From an uncultured Clostridia bacterium (GTDB taxonomy: Bacteria; Bacillota; Clostridia; Christensenellales; UBA1242), in the NCBI GenBank assembly GCA_934778205.1, contig CAKVOD010000005.1, positions 62,001 through 126,000 of the forward strand: 64,000 nucleotides of DNA, written 5' to 3'. Position 1 is the first letter of the stretch, and every line of letters starts with the position of its first letter. Under the pieces are notes generated by a model. It saw nothing but the letters and a program-made list of their open reading frames with translations, was not told where the DNA came from and ran no database searches. The position numbers and the translations under genes are program-made. Shown piece after piece: positions 57,879 through 64,000 of this stretch.

Positions 57879-59417
57879 TCACAAATTCGTTTCAAAATAG
57901 TATGACTTTTTAGCACGCTCTTTATGTGCTTTGTACGCTTCAATTATGAGTGAATCGACAAATGCGGAAATGTCCTCATCCCACAAATAATAAGCGAGTG
58001 ACCCCGGTATTGAATTTATTTCGTTGACAAAAATTTCATAGTTGCGACCAACCAAATAATCAACGCGGACAACGCTTGTGCAATCAAATTTTTTATAGAG
58101 TGCACACGTTGTTTTTTGAATATCGTTGATTACAAATTCTGGAACAGAATGCTCTGTCAGTTTGACAAAATTTTGCGCGTTTTCACAATTTGCGCGAGCG
58201 CTTTTAATGCTATCATCATTTTTGTTTGACTGCGTTACTTCGCTTTCATTGTTGCCGATTTCACACCAAATATTTTGCAAAACACCATATGCGTTTTTGA
58301 GCGTATCAAGTGGCGGAACACTCTCTACAATGTCCTCGTTTTCGCTATGTAAAAACTTTGTCATTTTAATAATATTTTCTAAATTTGACTGAAATTTATC
58401 ATCAAAACGCTCAATTTTTGCGTTTTTTTCAATATTTTGAGGCTTTTTTTGCTCAATTTTTGTATTTTTATTTTTTACGCTAACTTTTTTGCTACCCTTT
58501 TCTCCGCTCAAATATTTGTCACTAAATGTCAAAAAACGCGCGTGCTTGATAGGTTCTTCGCAACGCGATGCGATAATTTTATCGCCGATTTTTTGCGCGG
58601 AACAATTAATCTCTATGAAGTCATCAATCATTTTTTCGCACAAAATTTTGTTGTCAAATTTGAACGCAAAATCAAGTGACGACATTAGTTCCCCCACATT
58701 TTCGCAGGTACAAATTCCTATACTACTACCCAAGTTTGCGGGTTTTATTATCATAGGAAAACCGATTTTTGCGAGCGCTTGCAAAATCGCTTTTGTGTCA
58801 GCATTCAGTTTTTCATTTGCAAGAATTTCATCAAATTTTGTAACTTTATCATTAAGGGCAAGCGTGATTTTTAAGTCGACCAAATCACCCGCTTTGATGA
58901 CGCAATAATCGGGCGTTTTGAACCCGCTTGCAGTAAACACATCTTTCATAAATTCTTTGTCAAGAGTCACACTCAATGATGTTGGATTAAAACTCGTACA
59001 AGCAATGTTGCACAATGAAAATAGATGCGCAAGTGTTCCGTCCTCACAGTTTTGCCCGTGTGCGCAAACAACCGCAACGTCTGCGCGGAAAAGTGCTTTA
59101 CCCTTCTCGCTCCAAATATTTTGCGAGTTTGTGGAAAGTTTGACTTTCAACCCTTGCGCGTGTTCTTTGTACTCTTTAACTGACAAATCTTTTGGCATCA
59201 AATAAAAATCGCCATTCAAACTTTGGTATAAAACAAATATGTTATATTTTTTTAACTCAACATTTGCAATGATTTGCGCCGTCAAAATTGAAATGTCGTG
59301 TTCAAAACTTTTTCCGCCACACACAACAAGCACATTTGTTGCAAACTCTTTTTTTGCTAATTTTACCTTGCTTAGTATATCTTTTTTTGTGGTTTCCCCC
59401 ACCATTTCATATTTCAT
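57879..59417 (-). CDS. ddl: D-alanine-D-alanine ligase with a low-complexity insertion
   Basis: From the ATG at 59417, after AGAGGTG, the protein is 512 residues, against about 310-370 for other Ddl enzymes. The N-terminal VVCGGKSFEHDIS, AHGQNCEDGTL, the ATP-grasp segment PMIIKPANLGSSIGICT and the end motif FVNEINSIPGSLAYY are intact. Roughly residues 307-422, between LTFSDKYLSG and HSVPEFVIND, are a Lys/Glu/Asn/Ser-rich insertion, in the loop over the active site. Ddl joins two D-Ala residues in the cytoplasm for the cell-wall precursor. murI follows immediately. Confidence 0.88.
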   Translation of the reverse strand: MKYEMVGETTKKDILSKVKLAKKEFATNVLVVCGGKSFEHDISILTAQIIANVELKKYNIFVLYQSLNGDFYLMPKDLSVKEYKEHAQGLKVKLSTNSQNIWSEKGKALFRADVAVVCAHGQNCEDGTLAHLFSLCNIACTSFNPTSLSVTLDKEFMKDVFTASGFKTPDYCVIKAGDLVDLKITLALNDKVTKFDEILANEKLNADTKAILQALAKIGFPMIIKPANLGSSIGICTCENVGELMSSLDFAFKFDNKILCEKMIDDFIEINCSAQKIGDKIIASRCEEPIKHARFLTFSDKYLSGEKGSKKVSVKNKNTKIEQKKPQNIEKNAKIERFDDKFQSNLENIIKMTKFLHSENEDIVESVPPLDTLKNAYGVLQNIWCEIGNNESEVTQSNKNDDSIKSARANCENAQNFVKLTEHSVPEFVINDIQKTTCALYKKFDCTSVVRVDYLVGRNYEIFVNEINSIPGSLAYYLWDEDISAFVDSLIIEAYKAHKERAKKSYYFETNL

Positions 59418-59469
59418 ATATGCCACCTCTACACTAAACTACTATATGAAACACCCCACCTCACTTGTG

Positions 59470-59524
59470 AAAAAAGAAAACATATTGTTTGCCATTCTTC
59501 AAGCGTTTGGTTTATATGTTTTCT
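59470..59524 (-). terminator. Terminator after the propeller surface gene
   Basis: The arms AGAAAACATAT (59475-59485) and ATATGTTTTCT (59514-59524) are perfect and surround a 28-nt loop. On the minus strand the stem is followed by TTTTTTC, about 28 nt beyond the stop. Confidence 0.65.
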
Positions 59525-59551
59525 TTGATTTATCATTCGCAATACTTTTGC

Positions 59552-61441
59552 TCAATCTCCTGTTTTTGTTGCGACCTTTTTCCCTTTACTGGAACGCGAA
59601 ATGAGATATAATACCAAAATTAGCACCAAAATGCCAACTATGACAATCAAGAATATTGCTAAGATAAATAGTGGTGAAACAAGGTCAAGCGATATTGCTG
59701 ACGTTGCCACAAACCCACAAATATAGTTATTATTTTCATCTAGATATTCGACATATGTAAAATCACTGGTATTGTCAAACGTCTTTGCGTTGACATAAAA
59801 CTTTGCCCCCACAGCGATTTCCCCGACAACTGTACCGCCGTTGATACCGTCATATACTTGCGCGACGGTATGTCCTTTCAAGTGCGCATTGTTTGCCTTT
59901 AGTTGTAGGCTACTGGTTGCAACAGTTTCATCGTCTGTCACGAGCGCGCGCATAACATAATATATCTTTTCGTCAAATTTAACTTGATAAAATTCACGTT
60001 CTTGCGCGTCCATGTAACCGCAGACACCGCTTTGAACTTCAAGTTTTGTGCCACTTGGTACGCGTTTTAACACGATTGACGTCTTTTCGTTTATTATGTC
60101 AGCCGTTGGATACTTAAAAAGTTTTGTGTTGGCTGTAAATGTATAATAGTCGCTTGAAACAGTGTTTTCGTCCTCACATTTTGTAAGGCTATCCTTATTT
60201 ATATAGCACGCTGTCATTGCTCCGTTTATGTTGGCTAGAACATACGCATACGTTGGGTGTGCTACAACATCTTTAAGTTTGATAACCATTGTATTCAAGT
60301 TTAGTTGCCCGTACTTGACAATTTTGAATGGGTATTTATATGCGTTTGCACCCACTCCCACATTGATTTTATAAATTTCTGATGCAGAACTCAAGTTTTC
60401 ACTTGCTGAAAAATCGATTTCGTGTTGGAAACGTGAAAGATTGTTGACAAAGTCACTAGAAAATGTTGCAAAGTTTTTGGCGTCCTTTATATAAGTAATC
60501 ACTCCATTTTCGCAGTTGAATGCACACGATTTTGTGCTGAGCGCCAAACTAACGGCGCTTGTGCCAAAACGAATAATTTTATCACTATCTAGCACTACAT
60601 ATGGATACCCGAGATAATCCATTGCAACATCAAGGCAAGTGCTGTCATACGTAGCGAACTGGGTCGCAATTGGCGTCGTATCATTGAGCGCAACTCTCAA
60701 AATTGAGCCACCCCCCACAATGTAAATTATTTCATCTTCAAATGAACATATAATTTTGGCATCGGCATCATATGTTGCACCTAACGCTGTAATTGTTGCG
60801 TATGGCAACTCAAATGCAACTGAAAAATATTTTTTATCAATGTTTTTCTTCAAAATCTTGTAGCCGTCCGACTTTTGCAATACAAACACGTCGTCATTAT
60901 AGTCACTACAAATTGAGATGACGTCATTTATCAAATAGCCGTTTTCAAAGGCATTATGCACACTCGCAAACCCGCCCTCCGTCGTATACTCGTGGACGCC
61001 CCCTGCCACGCCGTCAATGAGGAACACCGACCCGTTTTGTAGCACCGTTACGTCGCGCAACGCCCCAAATGGATGCACGCCCGTAATGTTTCCTTCACTG
61101 CCGACTTCATATCGGCTTGTGATTGATTTTGCTGAACCTGCGCGGATATCGTCCGCCGTGCCGAAAATGAGCGCATTAGTTGTGCTATCAATCAAATACA
61201 ACTTGTCCCCGCATTGACGCAATTTTGTCAAATTTGAAATCGTATAAGTTGATTCATCCACATTTTGCGCACCGCTATTGGCATACACTTGTTTTTGACT
61301 TGTATTTTGAACATTAATTCCACAAAAAAGCACGCAAGCCAGCGCAAAAATCATACAAATCACAAAAAAACAACGTTTTTGTGTGTTTTTTGCGCGGATT
61401 TGGCACTCATTTTTTTCATTTAACAACTTTCTTTTCGTCAT
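59552..61441 (-). CDS. Membrane-anchored surface protein with propeller-like and SH3-like regions
   Basis: The 629-residue protein has a basic N-terminus followed by a hydrophobic helix (about 24-44, VICMIFALACVLFCGINVQN). Repeated short strand motifs (DKLYLIDSTTNALIFG, GSVFLIDGVAGGVHEY, DDVFVLQKSDGYKIL) suggest a beta-propeller up to about residue 340. Two regions near 415-560 (GTKLEVQSGVCGYMD; IAVGAKFYVNAKTFDN) look like SH3 domains. A second helix (PLFILAIFLIVIVGILVLIL) precedes a Lys-rich tail. It would be a two-anchor cell-envelope protein. AATAGGTGCAAGT precedes the ATG. Function unknown. Confidence 0.65.
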   Translation of the reverse strand: MTKRKLLNEKNECQIRAKNTQKRCFFVICMIFALACVLFCGINVQNTSQKQVYANSGAQNVDESTYTISNLTKLRQCGDKLYLIDSTTNALIFGTADDIRAGSAKSITSRYEVGSEGNITGVHPFGALRDVTVLQNGSVFLIDGVAGGVHEYTTEGGFASVHNAFENGYLINDVISICSDYNDDVFVLQKSDGYKILKKNIDKKYFSVAFELPYATITALGATYDADAKIICSFEDEIIYIVGGGSILRVALNDTTPIATQFATYDSTCLDVAMDYLGYPYVVLDSDKIIRFGTSAVSLALSTKSCAFNCENGVITYIKDAKNFATFSSDFVNNLSRFQHEIDFSASENLSSASEIYKINVGVGANAYKYPFKIVKYGQLNLNTMVIKLKDVVAHPTYAYVLANINGAMTACYINKDSLTKCEDENTVSSDYYTFTANTKLFKYPTADIINEKTSIVLKRVPSGTKLEVQSGVCGYMDAQEREFYQVKFDEKIYYVMRALVTDDETVATSSLQLKANNAHLKGHTVAQVYDGINGGTVVGEIAVGAKFYVNAKTFDNTSDFTYVEYLDENNNYICGFVATSAISLDLVSPLFILAIFLIVIVGILVLILVLYLISRSSKGKKVATKTGD

Positions 61442-61521
61442 ACTTGCACCTATTCCTATTAGTATACCAAACCTCGAAAAAAAAGTAAAGTGCTAAAATG
61501 CACAAATGTACAAGCAATGTT

Positions 61522-61899
61522 TTATTTTTTTGTTTTTTTCATAAATAAAATGCTGATTAGTTGGGCGACGCCAAGAATGATAAGGAAAATTCCAAAGCAT
61601 AGACGCAATACGCCATCACTTGTGCCACTGGTCAAGAGTGCGCCGATGATGGCTCCAATAATGGCGGGAAAAATTATAATCAATGCCCGCTTGTAGTCAA
61701 GTAATTTGTTTTTGGCGTGAATAATTAATGCGACAACCGCCATAGGTAAAAAAGCGATGAGGTTAAGGCTTTGTGCCACGCGTTGAGTTATGCCACCAAA
61801 CAGCGTCAAAAGAGGAATGAGGAGCGTTCCGCCACCCATACCCATTCCGCCAATCAGTCCGCCAATTACACCAAATATTATCATCAAAAATATGTCCAT
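61522..61899 (-). CDS. Half-length TauE/SafE-type membrane exporter subunit
   Basis: The 125-residue protein contains four hydrophobic helices and the TauE/SafE repeat motif GGLIGGMGMGGGTLLIPLL near its start, with a LNLIAFLPMAVVALIIH second helix pair. TauE/SafE proteins (about 250 residues) are made of two such halves and are predicted to export sulfite or organosulfonates. This gene is one half; the other lies directly upstream. GAGGTAAATA precedes the ATG and it follows the larger gene by 16 nt, so the two should form one complex. Confidence 0.8.
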   Translation of the reverse strand: MDIFLMIIFGVIGGLIGGMGMGGGTLLIPLLTLFGGITQRVAQSLNLIAFLPMAVVALIIHAKNKLLDYKRALIIIFPAIIGAIIGALLTSGTSDGVLRLCFGIFLIILGVAQLISILFMKKTKK

Positions 61900-61915
61900 T
61901 ATTTACCTCTATTCA

Positions 61916-62614
61916 TTAGAATATCATTCTCAATCCGGCAACAATCATAATCAAGGCAAAAATTGCGCGAAGCCACGAATTTGACAACTTTTTCAACAAA
62001 ATCGAACCAAGCGCACCGCCTGCGACACTGCCAAGCACAACCCAGAGTGCAAGCTCCCACTCAATGCGCATACTGCAAGCATAGACTGCAAACGACGCGA
62101 GCGAAATCGGTAGCATAATCAAAATCGCCGTTGCGTGCGCGCGCTTGTCAGTTAGTCCAAGTGCAAATACAAGCAGTGGCACGCAAAGCATTCCTCCACC
62201 GCCACCAAGAAATCCGTTGACAAACCCCAAAATCAAGCCAACTACTATGCATAAAACAACGGTTTTTGCGGTCAGTTTTTTTGGTGCATGCGCGCCATTA
62301 TTTTTGCCAACAACTGCAATCGGGCGCATATCGGAATTTTTTACCAGTTCAGCATAGCGCTTGACCTTGTCGTCATCGCAGATGATTATGCTTTTTGTGT
62401 TGATAATTTTCTCCCCGTCTTTCGCCGTCGGTTGCGCTTTGAAATTGTTAATTTGTTTCAAAGAGTTACCTTTCAAAATGGGTATCTTCTTTTTATCAAA
62501 GCCCCTATACTTACTGCCGTCGTTCGTCGTCAGCGCTTTGAATATATCAATATTCTCAACTCCACACTCAACGCGCCGTAACGCAGTCGCCTTTACCTTC
62601 CGCACTTTTCTCAT
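61916..62614 (-). CDS. Half-length TauE/SafE-type exporter subunit with N-terminal extension
   Basis: The 232-residue protein has a TauE/SafE half in its last about 120 residues, with VNGFLGGGGGMLCVPLL matching the family repeat and four hydrophobic helices. The first about 110 residues are polar and Lys/Asp/Asn-rich with no recognised domain, an unusual addition that should be cytoplasmic. There is no good ribosome-binding site before the ATG at 62614, and a later start (for example near residue 97) is possible. Pairs with the 125-residue gene immediately downstream. Confidence 0.7.
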   Translation of the reverse strand: MRKVRKVKATALRRVECGVENIDIFKALTTNDGSKYRGFDKKKIPILKGNSLKQINNFKAQPTAKDGEKIINTKSIIICDDDKVKRYAELVKNSDMRPIAVVGKNNGAHAPKKLTAKTVVLCIVVGLILGFVNGFLGGGGGMLCVPLLVFALGLTDKRAHATAILIMLPISLASFAVYACSMRIEWELALWVVLGSVAGGALGSILLKKLSNSWLRAIFALIMIVAGLRMIF

Positions 62615-63180
62615 AGTAATATTGTGTGCAAAATCAACAAAAAAAACCTTGATTTAAAAAAAAATCAAAGTCTTTTTCGCATTGAATTTACCAATATTCA
62701 TCACGTTGTTGAAAACTAATATTTTCAAACAATTCAATCAAACATTTTCTTCAAGTAAAAAATCAAATATATTCAAATGTCGAATGCCGTCATAATATTC
62801 ATTAACATCATATTTGTTTAAATATGAACCTCTTTTTATCATTACTAGCCACGCTTTTTATCAATTATACTTTAAAAACTTCCAACAGTCAAGGACTTTT
62901 TAAAATGCCACTTTAAAAACTTTGCAAAAATTGATACTTTTTAAAGTCATTATGTCGAAAAAACACAAATTTTACATTTGCTTTTATTTTATTTCCAACT
63001 TAAACCATAAAAATAATGTCATCAATCTTTGCTTATCTCAAAATTTGGTAGTATTTTCAAAAATGTTGTCTAAAATGTTTGATTTTTGGGCGATAATAAG
63101 ATATAATATAAAGTACAATTTGGCTTGTAGCAAAACTTGCATTCGCCAAACAAATACTACTATATTAAAGGTGTAATAAA
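62615..63180. other. Divergent intergenic region of 566 nt
   Basis: An AT-rich gap holding the promoter at 63079-63107 and a leader with a TTTGGC/GCCAAA stem at about 63118-63149. A foldable segment with a T-run lies at 62642-62675. A small plus-strand frame at 62922-63176 overlaps the promoter, has no ribosome-binding site and is not regarded as a gene. Confidence 0.5.
63079..63107 (+). promoter_or_regulatory. Promoter of the surface gene at 63181
   Basis: TTGATT (63079-63084) and TATAAT (63102-63107) are 17 nt apart, about 73 nt before the ATG. Confidence 0.7.
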
Positions 63181-64000
63181 ATGAAAAAAATTCAAAAAAG
63201 AAAATCTTTAGGCGTAATTGCGCTCACGCTCGCAATCGTGTTCTTTTTGGCACAGGTTCTTTTGTATGTGCCTGCGTGGGTTCAAACGGGCGTTAAGTCA
63301 TACGCTAGCGCAACGGAGTTAAAGGAATATACGGAACAAGTTACCATTACCAATGGCACTTTCTCCGAGAGGTCAGGTTCGGGTAGCGTCCGCACGCCGT
63401 CCAGTTGGACCGCCGTCGGCGCAGAATCGGCAAAAGGACTTGTCAAGGCGGGAGTCATCGACACGTCTACTTCTAACTTTGAGAAAAACAAAGAAGATTT
63501 GGGACTTACTATCAACCCTGAAACTAAGGTTGACGCCAAGGACGACTACGTTTTGATGATTAATGCTGAAAACAACTCAACTTCATACGGCTACAAATCA
63601 TCGACAATTGCACTCGATGCACAAAGTTACTACGCAATCAGTTTCTCAGTTTTGACAAGAGCAAACGACAACAACGGGTTCTCAGCTTATTTGACAGGCG
63701 ACGGAATCGAAAATTCCGCAATCAATTCATTTGTCAACATTCAATCCAATGTTTGGAATACTTACACAATTTTTGTAAAAACAGGTCTTAGTAGCGTAAA
63801 CGCAAACCTTGAGTTGTGGCTCGGCACAAGCAGTCAAACGCAAAATACAAGGGGTGCAGTATTCTTTGACACTGTAAAGGCGGACAAGTTCACTGAAACA
63901 GCGTATGAGTCGGTTAGCAAAAGTGCTATCACCTCAAAGGAAATTGACCTAAAACAAGATAACCTCAATAAAGTCACAAACGGCAGTTTTGAAAACGGCT
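63181..64000 (+). CDS. Secreted surface protein, C-terminus outside window
   Basis: An ATG preceded by AAAGGTG opens a frame that reaches the window edge (about 273 residues). A basic N-terminus and a hydrophobic segment (about 9-29, LGVIALTLAIVFFLAQVLLY) make a signal peptide or anchor. The exported part is Ser/Thr/Asn-rich. The segment around AISFSVLTRANDNNGFSAYL and TYTIFVKTGLSSVNANLELW has the character of carbohydrate-binding beta-sandwich modules (CBM4/9-like); NGSFENG occurs twice in similar form (NGTFSERSG early). Function unknown. It is the only long plus-strand gene at this end and has a good promoter. Confidence 0.75.
   Translation, partial: MKKIQKRKSLGVIALTLAIVFFLAQVLLYVPAWVQTGVKSYASATELKEYTEQVTITNGTFSERSGSGSVRTPSSWTAVGAESAKGLVKAGVIDTSTSNFEKNKEDLGLTINPETKVDAKDDYVLMINAENNSTSYGYKSSTIALDAQSYYAISFSVLTRANDNNGFSAYLTGDGIENSAINSFVNIQSNVWNTYTIFVKTGLSSVNANLELWLGTSSQTQNTRGAVFFDTVKADKFTETAYESVSKSAITSKEIDLKQDNLNKVTNGSFENG

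Noticed and set aside
62922..63176. Plus-strand 84-codon frame before the right-edge gene
   Set aside because: It contains the promoter of the next gene, has no ribosome-binding site and shows low-complexity AT-driven composition.

Overview
The window looks like chromosomal DNA from an AT-rich, low-GC Gram-positive bacterium, most likely an uncultured Clostridia-type Bacillota. This rests on the SigK-type sporulation sigma factor, FtsA/FtsZ, RNase J, a PrsA-like lipoprotein foldase, a TrhP/TrmR-like pair, Shine-Dalgarno sites of the AAAGGAG type, and many intrinsic terminators. It is inferred from protein resemblance, not from a marker gene. No rRNA, tRNA, CRISPR array, transposase or integrase was seen. 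Nearly all genes lie on the minus strand. The plus-strand genes are sigK, a small orphan ORF, feoA, a membrane gene inside the phage region, an XRE regulator and the truncated gene at the right edge.

Layout. 1-1773: N-terminal part of a large Ig-like surface protein. 2182-23334: housekeeping block (ppa, NYN RNase, OGG-type glycosylase, recN, PrsA-like lipoprotein, mfd, pth, tadA, sigK, RnfC-like protein, ftsZ, proS, ftsA, a SLOG protein, rsmD, alr). 23475-25113: a surface protein carrying a G13 tract. 25568-31049: orphan gene, feoB/feoA and a pair of unknown genes. 31487-36936: U32 hydroxylase, O-methyltransferase, RNase J and a membrane protein. 37335-38517: a second surface protein with a G13 tract. 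38759-51150: a compact podovirus-like head and neck cassette. 51364-53676: two repeat arrays flanking obg. 53677-62614: degenerate SDR, membrane protein, rpsT, a broken SLOG gene beside an XRE regulator, murI, ddl, a surface propeller protein and a split TauE-like exporter. 63181-64000: start of another surface protein.

Main observations. (1) Three coding sequences carry G12-G13 tracts on the coding strand, and in each the tract length seen puts the gene out of frame. In the two surface-protein genes the tract sits 7-8 codons after an ATG with a good ribosome-binding site, and removing one G restores a single reading frame to the stop. The two proteins share an N-terminal membrane-anchor motif and a C-terminal module, so they look like a slipped-strand phase-variable surface family. 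(2) The phage cassette has terminase, portal, scaffold, coat, adaptor, propeller and two holins. It has no visible integrase, replication genes, endolysin, tape measure or tail fibre. It carries chromosome-type dispersed repeats inside its operon and a perfect SOS box upstream of its putative regulator, so it may be a long-resident or domesticated particle. (3) Two families of small dispersed repeats populate the intergenic gaps, and one forms a 92-bp tandem array.

Functional links. RecN, the OGG-type glycosylase and Mfd form a DNA-repair group. FtsA/FtsZ are division genes. Alr, MurI and Ddl make D-amino acids and D-Ala-D-Ala for peptidoglycan. TrhP-like and TrmR-like proteins would together modify wobble U34 of tRNA. 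FeoA/FeoB import ferrous iron.
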